From positions 8,500,501 through 8,564,500 of the forward strand of contig NC_084894.1 of the NCBI RefSeq assembly GCF_958979055.1: a stretch of 64,000 bases of DNA, written 5' to 3'. The translations under genes were made by a program, and so were the position numbers. Each line of letters starts with the position of its first letter. Position 1 is the first letter of the stretch. Shown piece after piece: positions 1-12,869 of the stretch. The notes below the pieces were generated by a model. It had not been told where the DNA came from. It made no database searches and was given only the letters and a program-made list of their open reading frames with translations. The DNA comes from Alnus glutinosa (taxonomy: Eukaryota > Streptophyta > Magnoliopsida > Fagales > Betulaceae).

Positions 1-1182
1 AAGACAAAAAATAAGGAAAAAAAAAAATCAGAAAATGAAAAAAAATATATATTTATTTATATATTCAGGAAAAAATGAAAAAAGCAAAAAAAAAAAAAAA
101 AAACATTGGTTGTTGGTCATGGCATATTACAATTGGCCGTGGGTCATGAGTTAGCTCTATTAAGGGTATAGTTGTATTTTCGTAAACTTTATGGGGTTAT
201 AATGGCCAGTCTAGTAAAAAAATAGCACGTGACATGCACGTGATGACCCCTTTATTAGAATTTAATAGAAAATCCTAATGGAAATGGACATTGCAACCTC
301 AATGATAGGTTAAGAGGACATTGCAAAAATTGAAATATTGGGGGAACATTGCAAATAGGGTAGTAGTTAGAGCGGGTAAATGTTTCCCTATATATAGACC
401 TAAACTATACCTAAACCAAATTCAAGGTTTCAAAATGCAAGTTGAACATGCAATACTTGCCTAGTACATGATGAGGCCCAAACAATTGTTGAGCGCAACT
501 CATAAGAATTGCTGTGTACTTTGTGGCTTGCTTCTGGAACAATATTTTACTGTTCAATGGTTAATACTACTTGACAAGATGACTTATACAACAACCAGGA
601 GTAAGAATTAAGAAGAAAAAGGTTACTTGCTGAGTCGCTACTTATCTAGTTTATCAGTGTCCTCCTTTCCTAATTTTATCTTGTTTTTCATCGAAGTGCA
701 TTCCATTTCATTACTTATGTGTATATATAGTTGGTTTCTTTGCAAGCTTTGGATCCTCTTATTCTCAAATTTCTGTTTCAAAACTGCCGGAGTAAACAAT
801 TGATTCGACTAATATTCTCAATATTTCTCTTAAAGCCAATGAAACGAAGAATTTTTTTTTCTCTCAAGGATAAAAATATAGAATAAAATGTACATGCTAG
901 AGTGCTAGACTACATCTGATTCATTTAAGAAAATCGCGGACCCTTATATTTTAGTTAGAATATGGCACTAGAAAGATTTATATGCTTACAGTATATCACA
1001 CTTTAATTTGTAATTTGACCTGCTTATTCATATAATATGGAGTCATTTTTGGCTTTCCACATCCAGAAAAAGAAAGAAAGAAAAGAGTGGCTAACTAAGC
1101 ATTCTGATTCTTTATGCGGAACTTTGGCAAGACATTATAGTACTTTTGAGTGCTAAAATTGTAATTGGACTTTTTACTGCAG
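1..1182. other. Intergenic or intronic DNA without recognisable exon
   Basis: AT-rich sequence with long A runs near positions 20-105. I looked on both strands for the upstream exons of threonine dehydratase (PLP-lysine region, SGN motif) and found none. If the gene at 1183 is complete, its 5' exons lie left of the window, behind an intron of at least about 1.2 kb. Nothing else is identifiable. Confidence 0.5.
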
Positions 1183-2804
1183 GACATGTTTGAGGAAAAG
1201 CGAGCCGTGCTTGAACCGGCGGGGGCCCTTGCCATTGCTGGAGCCGAGTCATATTGCAAATATTATGGACTGAAAGGTGAAAATGTTGTAGCAATAACCA
1301 GTGGAGCGAACATGAACTTTGATGGATTAAGGTTGGTATCCCAACTTGCTGATGATGGTAGGCGGCGTAAGTCTGTCCTTGCTACATTTGTTCCAGAGAA
1401 CCGGGAAAATATCAAAGAGTTTTGTCAACTGGTATGCCAACAAATACTTTTTCTATGTGCAATTGCCAATTCTATTCTTAGCGTTGCTGCCACTGGATTT
1501 TCTGAAACTAAGATCATCATTTTGTTTTTTATGACAATCATCCTCAAACAAATATTATTGTTGGTTTTGTTAACCTACTCTGTTTTGGCACATTCTGTGG
1601 ACAAAAACACTAAGTTTAGTTTAAATGAGTTATGTCACTTGTTAATGAAGAGTTAACACATCAGTCGAAAGACATCGCCTCAAACTTGGTTTGTTTTGTG
1701 GGTGTTATTTGGGGCGGGTCGGTGTTGATGTGTTTGTTTCTCGTGTACTTCGTGTGTACTAGGGAGCACCTTATACTGTTATTTATAAAATTTGCATTTA
1801 CTTATAAAAAAAAATTTTTAGAGAGGTAAATGACATAGAAACCTAGTACATTCACCTTAGGCATTATATGGATGGTGACGTTTTTAGCTTAAAAAGATTT
1901 AGTTTTCAGACTCTATACATGGGTGTTTGAACGGTACTACTTTCGTCCCAATGTTGAACTCTTTCTTCAAATCATGTTTGATAATGGTTTGAAGGGTAAA
2001 CTAAAAATTGCAAAATCTAGAGCATCATTTGAAGCCTGTTTGATACATGATTCAAATGGTAAGTTGAAAAAGTTTATACCAAAGAGTTTTCCTCGAACCT
2101 TGTTTGAAGATAATTTGAACATCAAATCTAAAAATCATGTACTTTAATCTAACACGTTCGAATGCTGTATAAATCAAGATATCTGCTCTAATTCATAATA
2201 AATCACCAGTTATCCCAAAAGTTTAAACTGATAGAAAATTGTAAATTTAATCATTTAATTAGTATTATAACAATGCTCATATTTCTTTTAACTTAGTTGT
2301 CAATAAGTTATAGAAGAAGAATAGAATTATTGAGAGGACTAGAAGATTGACCTCTTATAAGATTCCATAGCTTTAATTTCATATGACTTTCCTTTGTAAT
2401 GCAATAATGCAAGTGTTAGAAATATACAAAGAGAAAATTTTATGAAATAATGCATATTCAAAGATTGTGCGGTTAATAGAAAATATTTCTTCTTTTTTCT
2501 TTTCCCTTCCTCTGTTTCTTTCATCTTAAGTTTGTCATTAAATAGGTACTGGTTATGATTCCACCCTTTTTGGATATTTTTCAGGCGGGTGATCGATCAA
2601 GCATTGAGAATGAGATTCTTTGTCGGTTTGTCATCCCAGATAGGCCAGGTGCTCTGATGAAATTACTAGATGCCTTCAGAGGCCGTTGGAATATTAGCAT
2701 GCTCAATTACCGAGGACAGGTTTTGCTTAATTTTCTACTAGCCCATTGAATTCCCATTTATGCAAAAGCCAAATATATTTTTGATAATTTTCTTGAAAAT
2801 GATA

Positions 2805-2835
<31 letters not shown>

Positions 2836-3099
2836 TTTCGGCCTTAAACTGTCCTCGTTTTTTGCTATAATTTATATGGAAGAATAACCTAAAGAAATTA
2901 TTTTTCAGTTTGAGCTTATTGGTAAGGGTTACATTGTGTTTTGCCTCTTTGCCAGGGTGAGAGTGGTGGAAATGTATTAATGGGTCTCCAAGTTGTGAGC
3001 TCTGAGATGGATGAATTCAAGGCTTTGGCCAATAGGCTAGGATATGATTATGCATTTGAAACAGGCGATGAAGCTTTGCCATTACTGATGCCCTCGTAG
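1183..3099 (+). pseudogene. Threonine dehydratase (biosynthetic, plastid type), C-terminal part with missing regulatory exon(s)
   Basis: Three exons are visible: 1183-1431, 2585-2719 and 2956-3099, ending in TAG. All have AG/GT borders and phase 0. The first encodes the end of the PLP catalytic domain (DMFEEKR, LEPAGALAIAGAE, AITSGANMNFD). The second and third encode the second ACT-like regulatory repeat (ILCRFVIPDRPGALMKLLDAF, WNISMLNYRGQ, GYDYAF). In the plant family, which makes 2-oxobutanoate for isoleucine in plastids, about 65 residues of the first ACT-like repeat sit between FCQL and the block before ILCRF. I find nothing like them in the 1.15-kb intron 1432-2584, although the flanking exons still join in frame. 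The 5' two thirds of the gene, with the catalytic lysine, is also absent from the window. A truncated or decayed copy is likelier than a functional allele. The alternatives are a highly diverged skipped exon or an assembly gap. The family call is firm; the pseudogene status is an inference. Confidence 0.75.
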
Positions 3100-5461
3100 G
3101 TGTCACGTCTTCATTTTATGGTCATGATTTCAAACTGGTGCATCTAATGATGTATATGATATCAATATTGTTACGTCTTTTAATTTTTTTTAATAATATA
3201 GTATCATGTATACCTTCATAGACACCCACTTTAAATCCTAACCATAAAATGAAAAGTATCCTTGTCCTGCTTTAAAAGGGTGCTACTGTTTGTCTCTTGA
3301 ATAAATCTGAGCTTCTGTATAAAGAAAAGGCACCAAGGAATGAAATCATCAAGAAAAAAATTCTGTGATAAGAATGAAAAAATAAAGCTGGTTCGTCTGG
3401 CGGTCTAGTCTTATATATGGAATGATGCAATTAAGATGGAGCTTAAGAGGAAGACCGACTTGGTGCTTAGCATGTAATATTTGTGAGCTTTACTTGAAAT
3501 ACAATGTATGATATATACTTATGAGACATGTTACATATACAATTTTATACATCTTCCATACATCTTTTCTCTAAATCAACCATTGAATTTGTAGGGTTCA
3601 CATGTGGGTCCTATAGATTCAATGATTAATTTAAAAAATAAATGTATGAGAAATGTATAAGAGATATAGGAAAATAATTTCTTTATACTTATAGCTCCGG
3701 ATTTGTGTATGCGTTCTGCTTTCAAAAGAAAGATTTGTGCACACTTCCATCTTCTCATTGGACATCATATTGTTCCATAAGTGATTTTCTATTATTTGTT
3801 TGTTTTTTATTTTTTTATTTTTTTGTTCTTCTCTCTTCTTTTCTGTGTGAGAGAATCTTTGTTTACCCTTAGCGAGTGTTTTTCCATCTCCGCCGTGAGA
3901 AGCCGAGGAGGAGGAGGAGGAAGAAGAAGAGGTTTCCCTTTTTTTTCTCCTCCCCCTCCTTTTTTGTTTTTCTTTGCAATACAAAGGAAAAAGGATTTCC
4001 AACGGAATCTTTTTCACTCTTAATTTGAATGGAAGTGAAGAGGTAGGCTTCTAAATACTTCGTAAGAAGTGGCCCATTCAGTAACTTGGTATGTCCTGAA
4101 ACTGACACATCTCAAAATTTTTAAAGCTAACTAGCTAGGAAACATAAGCAGTTTCTGGTTAATGCCCGAAAGAATGGGAGATATGATCCAATCTGTGAAG
4201 AGTGAGGCTTCCTTGATAGCCAAGATTAACGAGAGGGAATCTCCTTCGCAATGTTGTGTGTGTGTGTATATATATATAATTTTTATTTTTTATTTTTCAT
4301 TTGATAGAAGCTACTACCATGAATAAATTAACCAGAGCAGCTAAAGAACATCAACAAACATAAATTCATAAACATAATAGCAATCCAAATTCCTATCTTA
4401 AGTGCACAGCCACCGAAATGAGTCCAATTAGTACAGTTCATCAAAGTCTAAGTCAAATTAGAATTCATCACAACCCTATTACAGACATCATAATGCATCA
4501 TAAGTTGCCTAGGGCCCTAAGTAGTCACGTCTACCTCCAAATCTTCTTGCTCAGCCAGTAATTCCTCTTCTTCAAGTGGAAAACATAGGTCTACAGCTTA
4601 GTAAGTAAACCATGTGGGAAAGCATTTTATGAGGTGAACCATTTCTTTGCAAATCATGCGAGTAAACAAAAAAATCATGCAGACGTACTCATGTATATTT
4701 TTAAGTAAGTATATAACAAGGGGTCCTAACTCTCTTCCATATGACTATCTGTACTCTTAACTCTCTTATGGTAAGGTTTGCTCGTCTCATAAGACTTTTG
4801 ATGCAATCCCGGTGCCCAACGCATTAAACATAGCGCGATATTCACTAGTTGATTGATCAGATCCGACCCCTAGGTGACATCACTCAACCTAGTGATACCT
4901 GCAACGGGTGACCCCACTCTGTAAATGATTAATTGCGGTGGTCATAAATAGCACTTGGATCTCGTATACAAATCATCAACTGGGCTATAAATTCAAGTAT
5001 ATATAATCTCAACTCAAAATGTCTATCTACAAAATTAACCAAGTGATACCTCAGCCTAGAGTGCCGTTAACTGGCTTCAAGGAATTGCAGATGCTACTTC
5101 ATGGTTTTCTTGAAAAATGTTAAAAGAACCATTTCTGTGGAGAAACATATATGAAGTGATGAACTCTTGAAAGTGTTGATAATCTTTAACCTTTTGTACT
5201 CCTATATGCATCTGCCCATGACCTAGCTGATGCTCTGTCAACTTCCCAATTGGTTTTCAATTGGTTAAGTGGAAGGGAATTCAAGGCTATCGAGGGATAT
5301 GGTCCAAGTCACATGAGTTGTAATTTTAGACCGTCCAACTTAATTTTCAATTTAGGACACTCTCAGCAAAATAGGCTCAAGTGAATTTAGGCCTTTTGAG
5401 TGGAGTAATGTTATATACCGGATAAGTATTTCCTTTTTATCCCCTAAAGTTGATGTGGTGT
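3100..5461. other. Intergenic, unassigned repeats
   Basis: No gene found. Besides the palindromic element at 3545-3660 there is a GA/CT-rich patch (3900-3960) and a short TG/TA microsatellite at 4255-4278. The tract at about 4300-5150 has the base composition of degraded retroelement sequence but no readable protein domain. Confidence 0.5.
3545..3660. repeat. Palindromic MITE-like element
   Basis: The left arm from 3545 (TTATACATCTTCCATACAT) matches the reverse complement of the right arm ending at 3660 (TTATACATTTCTCATACAT). Similarity continues inward through CCATTGAAT, giving arms of about 54 bp with scattered mismatches. No coding potential. A target-site duplication is not clear. Confidence 0.6.
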
Positions 5462-5711
5462 GATTCCTATAAGAAATTATTGTTGAACAATTCTTGACAC
5501 AATTCTTGTCAAACTTTGCCTATGTGGCAGTTATTTATTTTTATTTTTTTTTTTAAAAAAAAAAAAAATTTCAAGAAAATGACTTAGCATTTTCCCTATA
5601 GTGGTTTCATCGTTTTTTGAAAAAAAAAAAAAATTAAATTAAATTGTCAAGTAAGCAAAGTTGGACAAGAGTTTTGTTAAGAGTTATTGAACAATCATTT
5701 CTCGATTCCTA
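5462..5711. mobile_element. MITE with 8-bp target duplication
   Basis: The octamer GATTCCTA occurs at 5462-5469 and again at 5704-5711. Between them the ends are inverted: TAAGAAATTATTGTTGAAC on the left and the complement of GTTCAATAACTC/GAACAATCATTTCTC on the right. The inverted similarity extends through CAAACTTTGCCTA versus its mirrored copy near 5655. The element is about 234 bp and non-coding. The 8-bp duplication fits hAT-type mobilisation, but the termini are not a classic hAT TAGGG. Confidence 0.6.
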
Positions 5712-5861
5712 CAACATTTATTGGACGAAAAGAGAAATGATATTTGGTCACCCCATAACACAACTATTGACCACCTTTAACTTTTTTGTTACTTTTATTT
5801 TTTTATTAAAAAAAAAAACCAGAAAACCATTTAAATGGGTTGGGGTTTGGTTTTATGGTTG

Positions 5862-5898
<37 letters not shown>

Positions 5899-7021
5899 TA
5901 AATAATAATAATAATAATAAAAATTTAAAACTAAAAAAAAAAAAATGCAAAGATGGTTAATAGTTGTGTCATGGGGTCGTCAAATATTATTTTTCGGACG
6001 AAAATGAGTTTTTTGGTTGAGGGACCACGCCACATCAGCTTTGGAAGATGGAATGAGGATATTTGTCTGGAATATAACATTATTCTTTCAGAGTGTAGGT
6101 GTTTCAACTACCATACAAGACTCGGAGAGTTGGAGTACATTATTTACAATAGCCCGCCTTCATCATTTTGGTGAAAAAAAACAAGAAATTGTATCTTTTG
6201 GCAACATGCATGTCACGATTGAACTAACTGTAAAGTCTGTAATAGAAGTAACGTCACTCCCTCTAAATAAATTTTGGTCGGTTTGGTTACTTAATTATTT
6301 GGACATGTGAGTCAATTTGGGCAACTAATTGTTGTTGGATCCAATCCAAACATATATTTTGGTCATATTATTGGCTCAATGATTATAACTTTCTAATAAT
6401 TGAAGAAGTATGACCATATATTCATACTAAGCTATACTTTTAAGTCAACAAAAAAAAAAAAAAAAAAGTTTTAACACCAGATTAGGAGGAAGGCAACATC
6501 AACCAACACAAAAAGATAATTGAACACGAAATCACAGTAAACCATTACCCATAAGGAATGATAATCCTTTCAAACAAAAGGACATCATGTTTCATACCTT
6601 AGCATTTTGTAGACAGGTTTTTTTTTTTCCTTGACAGTGATTGGAGAGCTACTGCACAAGTAAATATAAAAATACAAAAGGTCAAGAATTCAAGTTCAAG
6701 AAGTTTATCTCTTTTTATTTGGGTTAAGACATCATTATGAATTTTGGGGACAGTGTCATAGAAGCTAGGACAGCTCAAACATACTTCATTACGATACTCC
6801 AACTGAATGTATTAGGAAATTAACACCCATTTTTCTTATGGATATTTGTTTATCCTCTCTTTTTTCTTTCTTAGGGTTTGCGAGTTAAAAATGTGCCATT
6901 TAAAAATACGATTTTTAAAAATGTAGTTAAACGTTTAGTAAAATTACTGTTTGGCCTTTAAAATTGCTGTTTATCTTTTAAAATTGCGTGTTTTTAAAAA
7001 CCCACTTCCTGAAAAATACAG

Positions 7022-7058
<37 letters not shown>

Positions 7059-7504
7059 TTTTTTATTTTATTTTTATAAATCACAATTTTTTGAAAACGT
7101 ATTTTCAAACGATATATTTTCTGTGATTTGGTTTAAAATCACACTTTTGGTATGCAAAATTACAGTGCCAAACAAACTCTATATCTTCAATCACTCATGC
7201 CCTCCTTGAATTTTGATTTAATGATAAATTTAAAAGCTACATCAATTTAAAGAAAGAATTTTTTTTTTTTTTAAAAAAAAAAATGAGTCTTTCATTTGAA
7301 TATTACTCATTGGTGAGAGATATATAATTCCTTTTAGATCTTCTTCTCCATTCTTTTTCCTCAACCGGCGGCTCTGTCCTCATGAAAGTAGCAACATCAG
7401 GATTTTACAAACCAATAAAAAAGTATCCATATAATAAAGAAAATGAGAAAGAAATTAATATTACATATATGAGAGGATAAAGGCGCGGGTTGAGAAAAAA
7501 GAAT
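5712..7504. other. Intergenic with simple repeats and a PIF-like MITE remnant
   Basis: ATT microsatellites lie at about 5864-5898 and 7021-7055. The tract 6870-7180 has short inverted motifs (CGATTTTTAAAAATG, AAATTGCTGTTT, then GTGCCAAACAAACTCT) like the Tourist/PIF-type MITEs elsewhere in the window. No gene found. Confidence 0.45.
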
Positions 7505-7820
7505 GGAGAAAAGTTATTCAAAGATCCCGTATTTTTATGTTCATGATATTTTGTGGTGACGTGTAAATCTCTTATTGGAAGCTATAAATGAGTGAATGAT
7601 AAATCATTATTAAATTTTGATTTAATGATGATTTTAAAAATTATTTATTTTTTAAGGGACACAAAAAAAACTTTTAGAATTGCTAGTCTAATAGTCCCAT
7701 AAAGTAAAACATGAAAAAAAAAAAAAAAATGCTTTTATGGAGTAATAAGAAATTGACTGAAATATTTTACAAATACTTAGTAGAAATTTAGAACTCATAC
7801 AACTCGGTCTCTAAAAAGTT

Positions 7821-8503
7821 ACATATGTCTTTTAATTTATTTTATATTTTGAACTAAAAATTTGAGTATTTTATTGATCAAAGATTACGAGTATAAAGTT
7901 ATTACATTACAAAGTATAAAGCTCTACAAAATCATAGCCGCACGTTATGAGATTAAATAGTCATAGATACAAACAAAATTATTACAATAAAGTGTTATTT
8001 ATGACTTTCATCTTCCACTAACCCATGTACAAAAATAGTTAAAAGAGCAGATCTGCTACGAGTATACTAGATCTAAGATAATGACAGTCAAATATCCTAA
8101 AAAAATTATTTAAACCGGCCGTGAAAGATAACCCCTCACATCGACCTATTCAGGCCGTGAGAAATAACCTCTCACACTTGACTAACCTTCATTTCATAGA
8201 TCTCTCATGATGACAAATCTAAAGAAAAGAAAAGACTTATTCAAAACAAAAACACAACCAGCAAACAGCAGTAGCGGCCATGGAGAAGATGAACCGTACA
8301 GTACGGACGTAGATGGACATATGCATAGCGAAGATGCCAAAATTACTGATCTGGTCAGAGAACACCTACAAACAAAATAAAAACCAAAATGGGAGGGAGA
8401 GAGTAGGAGCGAGGAGTAGAAATGGAAATGGTGAGGAGGAGGGAGCAGATCTGCTTCCTCCTCCTCTCAGATCTGTTTTCTGAAGGGTACGTATGTCTTT
8501 TAA
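7821..8503. mobile_element. Retroposon-like insertion in unit 1 only
   Basis: The 15-mer ACATATGTCTTTTAA at 7821-7835 recurs as ACGTATGTCTTTTAA at 8489-8503. Unit 2 has it only once (about 14880-14894), followed directly by the sequence that follows the right copy here. About 650-670 bp is therefore an insertion after the duplication, with a 14/15 target-site duplication. A long duplication points to target-primed retroposition (LINE or SINE type). The inserted sequence has no protein domain I recognise. Its minus strand begins with a CT-rich tract, and its other end shows no long poly(A). Confidence 0.65.
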
Positions 8504-9042
8504 ATATGTGAGAAATACATTTTTTTTTTTTATTAATGCTATTAAAAAGAAAGCATATATATGAGAAGCATACAGTATTAAAAAAAAATGTATTTCTTAC
8601 ATGTTACGGGTTAAGTGCCAATTTTTTAGAAGCGGAATTATAGGAACTCAAGAAATATTTATCCATAGGAAAAAAAAAAAAAAAAAAAAAAAAAACCTAT
8701 AGATTAAGGCTTTCTTGGAGAGAGCGACAGTTAAAGGGGCACGCCACCGATCAATTCAAACGAAATTTATTTTTTTCAAAAACTCATTTTGACCATTTTT
8801 TATTTTTAATTTCTTCCCTGAACTTTCTCAAACGCCGAAGGTTTTTCTAGAAAATGGGTCATGTTTCTTGGAACAGTGATTGCTCAACCGACCATCTTTG
8901 TTGGCTTGGTGACTAGTGTGTGTTTGACGATTCCAAGATTAAATGTTTAAAGGTTGGTCTCCAACCAGTTACTTCTATCTCTCTCTCCTTTTAGCAAAGA
9001 AACACAGCTAGCACTGTTGATGATATCAGATTATACGTAATT
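8504..9042. promoter_or_regulatory. 5' flank of GDSL lipase copy 1
   Basis: From about 8836 this region matches the 5' flank of copy 2 (from about 15312) closely. A CT-rich leader just before the start codon (TCTCTCTCTCC near 8978) is shared and is probably 5' UTR. An A27 run sits at about 8670-8695. I see no convincing TATA box. Confidence 0.4.
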
Positions 9043-12000
9043 ATGGGGCTTTCAACATCTTTCTCGGCTTCCTTTCTTCTTCTTCTTCTTCTGGTTCTTA
9101 GGCTATTTGTTGCCGATGGGCAGCTAGTTCCTGCATTGTTCATATTTGGGGACTCTGTTTTTGATGTTGGTAACAATAACAACCTCTTCACCATCATAAA
9201 ATCAAACTTCCCTCCTTATGGAAGAGACTTTGTCACTAGAAAGCCAACCGGAAGGTTCTGCAATGGAAAGCTTGCCTCAGACTTCACTGGTTCATTTTTT
9301 TTTTCTCAAACTTCCCAATTCATACTTTCTCTATATTAATCGTAACGCTTTACGTGAAATCACTGCTTATTTTTCAAAAAGCACGTGATTCGAACTCAGA
9401 CTTTTTATTCTGACACCACGTTAAATTATTATTTATCTTAAAAGAAAGCACGCGATAGGAACTGAATGACGGATGCATATTCAAACTTAAAATCTCTGCT
9501 TTGATACCAAATTAGATCACTATTAATCTTAAAAGAATGCTATGAATTTTATAATTGTTTGATTTATATTCTAACACTTTCTACTGTTTCTTTTTGAATT
9601 ACAGCTGATACCCTGTTCCTCCCTTCGTATCCACTGGCTTATCTAAGCAAGGAAGCCGCAGGAGAGAACCTCTTGATCGGTGCAAACTTTGCTTCAGCTG
9701 CCTCTGGTTATTTTGATGCTACAGCCGACCTATATGTAAATACATTAACAAGAAAAAAACATTGTGTCTCATAATTCATAGGAAAACTTCACTTATTACC
9801 TCTCATTTTTCATTATTTTTGCAATCATATTCATAAATTTTAAAAAGTATTAATTTAGTGTATTCATCTTTCAATTTTTTTCAATTTTACCCATTTGTTA
9901 GAATTTTTCATTAATCCTAACGAAGAGGTGTCAAAATTCTTAAAATACCCATAACTTTTTTAAAGGAAAATTCTAATGGACGAGTAAAATTGAAAAAAAT
10001 TGAAAGATGGATATACTAAATTGACACTTTATAAAGTTTAAGGGTATACTTGTAAAAATGATGAAAGATCAGACCTGGATGATTAGTAAAGTTTTCTCCT
10101 ATTATATATATATATATATATATAAACATATGATATGATATATGTTGTGAAATTTTGGTGGTGTAGCATGCGATTCCATTAAGGCAGCAGGTGGAGTACT
10201 ACAGGGAGTATCAGCATAGGTTGGTGAAAATAACAGGGAGATCAAATGCTTCAACAATAATATCTGGTGCAATCTACCTTCTTAGTGCTGGGAGCAGTGA
10301 CTTTCTTCAGAACTATTACATTGACCCTCTTCTCCAAGTGGCCTATTCTTTTGATCGCTTCTCAGAAATTCTCATCCAATCCTATTCAAATTTCATTCAG
10401 GTCCCTCCTCATTGCATTATTTCTCAATTATAGATTAATTACTAGTTATACAGTAATTCAATATGCTATATGCTACCCACATATGAGTCTCCCTCTTTAG
10501 TGTATTTTTTTTTTTTGAATAAATACTACTTTTATCAGAATATTTTGATGTTCACATTGTTCACATGATCGGTCTATAACTAATAATAAATTGGTTTTTA
10601 TGTATATTATTTGTAAGCATTAAGAAAATATTAAAGCTATTTAGTAGACTATTATACGAACGTGACAATGAAAATTAGCTTTTGGACCATTCATGTTTAG
10701 GGAGAACTTCATTTAACTTCTTTGAAATTTAATTGCTTTTCCAATCTCCCCCCCTCCCCCTTAAAAATAAAATAAAATTTGAGAAGTGCTAGACTTACCA
10801 AATCTTCTCACCAAAAATTGGTTTTCAAGTGATGTGTGACACATTTTTCAAAATAATAAATCACAAGTGATAGTGACACATAATTTGGGAATCAACTTTT
10901 GAGAAGAAAATTTGGTAAATATTCATTTCAAAAATTAAAAATTAAAAACTCTCAATTTATGGTATCCAACTTTCAGTTTTTTGCAATCTCACCCCTTCCG
11001 TTAGGGTCTGAGATTAAATTAGAACGTCTAACGATGAAATAACCTTTATATACTTGCAAACTTTATAAAATTACAAAATTTTCTTTAAATTACAATTTTT
11101 TTTAAAAAATAAAAATAAAAGGTAAAATATAGAAGCATTTTGGTAATTTCTACATCATCCGTTAGGATTTGACAGAAAATCCTATAAATTCGTTGTTGCT
11201 AAACAAGCATTTATGACAGAGGCTATATGCATTGGGAGCAAGGAGAATTGGAGTGTCAACACTGCCCCCAATTGGATGCCTGCCAGCAGCCATCACAATA
11301 TTTGGGTTGGGTGGCAATGAGTGTGTGGGCAGGTTAAACGAAGATGCAATTTCCTTCAACAACAGGCTCAATGCCACTTCTCAGAGGCTGCAAAATGACC
11401 TTTCTGGTCTCATATTGGTTGTCCTCGATATCTACCAACCTCTTTTAAATCTTTCCACAGATCCTACAGCAAATGGTACGTGGATTACTTATCTAAATTC
11501 CCGTTACCATGTGATTAGAGGGTGTTAAAATATTCTTTTAGTAGTTAACGTAGTTGTAATTGACATGTAAATACGTTAGTTGTGATTAGAGGGTGCGAAA
11601 ATATGTTTTAGTAATTAACGTGATTCAAATTAACATGCAAATACATGTTAAGAAGTTAGTTGTAAAAGAGTTGTTGGTCTACGTTGTAAAATGAGCTAAC
11701 TAAGCAATTTCACCTAGAGACCTAAAAGAAAGTGCCTAGTCATTTCAGCATGGCCATTGGCCAAGCTCACTGAGCCTCTACGAGCATTCACATCCGGTAA
11801 AGCACATATTTTGTTGAAGCACATATTTTTCTATTTTAGCTATTTATTTTTTCAAGAAAAATGCTACAAAACATTCTACTATCCATCCGCTGTACATCTA
11901 TGTACATGCTTTTTATAAATCAAACCTTGGATGCATGAGACCCACATATTCAATGGTTAATTTGAAGAATGGATGGATCGCATATAGACAACAAAATGAT

Positions 12001-12869
12001 GTGTAACATATCTCTTTTTTCAAAGCACGTGCTATACATCCTTTAATTTAAAATATTATTTCTTTATCTACTTTCAAAGCACTTATAATGAGCTCTTTAA
12101 ATTTGTTTTGTTTTTTGTTTTTGTTGTTTTTTTCTAAATTTTTAACAAAACACACAAAAACTACCATTTAAAAAACTCTCTAATCAATAGTTAAATTTAA
12201 CATATGTAAAAATCTCTCTTTAAATTTAAAGAGCCAAAAGGGGAATGCTACAAATTTTTTAATGTTAATTACTTTATACATTGAATGCTTTAAAAAGGCT
12301 TGTTTCGACTTGAATTTAGTGCATTGAATACTTTTAGTAGTTAACTTTATCAATAAAACAAATAACATTTCTTTAAAGTAGATAAACATTTTTGAGAGTT
12401 AAATTTAGATAAATTTTAAAGAGTTTATTGTAAATTGTCTCACTATTCTTAAAGAATTGATTTTTTTTTTCTTTAATTAATATAAGTTATGCATTGCTGA
12501 GCACGGTAACAGCTCAACAAATCCTTATCTATTTTGACTAGTCGGATCAATGTTGAACATTTTTGAGAATTTTTTGCTAATAACGTTTTAGCTATTTTGG
12601 CTAGCGGAACGTGAAGGATGTAATTAAGAAACCAAACTCATTGCATATTGATCGATTAGTTTTCATAATTTACAGGGTTTTTGGAGGCAAGGAGGGCTTG
12701 CTGTGGAACAGGATTGCTAGAGACGTCAATACTATGCAATCCACACTCTGTGGGCACCTGTGCGAATGCATCAGATTACGTCTTCTGGGACGGTTTCCAT
12801 CCGACGGAGGCTGCAAACTACATTTTAGCTGGAACTTTGACCGGCAGTGGTTCTCTGCTCATCGGCTAA
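9043..12869 (+). CDS. GDSL esterase/lipase (APG/EXL type), copy 1
   Basis: Exons are 9043-9289, 9605-9735, 10167-10400, 11220-11475 and 12676-12869, all GT-AG. The total is 1062 nt and 353 aa, the usual family length. A hydrophobic leader (residues 1-26, ending VADGQ) predicts secretion. SGNH-hydrolase blocks follow: block [14 protein letters not shown] with nucleophile Ser38; block [12 protein letters not shown]; block III GSSDF, with Ser170 where classic SGNH enzymes have Asn; block V FWDGFHP with Asp328 and His331. Such enzymes hydrolyse acyl esters in the apoplast or cell wall; the substrate here is unknown. Compared with copy 2, the segment after block I reads DTLFLPSYP instead of EYLGFTSYP, so copy 1 departs from the family's LGF motif. 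The start codon is the one conserved in both copies and opens the signal peptide. The family call is very secure; expression is unknown. Confidence 0.93.
9781..10099. repeat. Long inverted-repeat MITE in intron 2 of GDSL copy 1
   Basis: The left end GGAAAACTTCACTTATTACC mirrors the right end at 10080-10099 (complement reads GGAGAAAACTTTACTAATCA). Internal inverted similarity (TTCAATTTTTTTCAATTTTAC versus GTAAAATTGAAAAAAATTGAA, described in halves) makes it a near-complete stem. The same element lies in intron 2 of copy 2 (about 16249-16755), so the insertion predates the duplication. Confidence 0.6.
10785..10920. repeat. MITE-like inverted repeat in intron 3 of GDSL copy 1
   Basis: The left arm ACCAAATCTTCTCACCAAAA and ...AAGTGATGTGTGACAC is mirrored by GTGACACATAATTTGGGAAT...GAGAAGAAAATTTGGT. 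It resembles the 59782-59949 element in its central motif. It is absent from the corresponding intron of copy 2, so it was gained here or lost there. Confidence 0.5.

Noticed and set aside
3631-4108. Lysine/serine-rich frames on both strands around the GA/CT-rich patch
   Set aside because: Low-complexity translation of purine- and pyrimidine-rich sequence with no domain or splice support.
11162-11377. Minus-strand frames antisense to GDSL exon 4 (also 17619-17906)
   Set aside because: Shadows of the conserved plus-strand coding exon.
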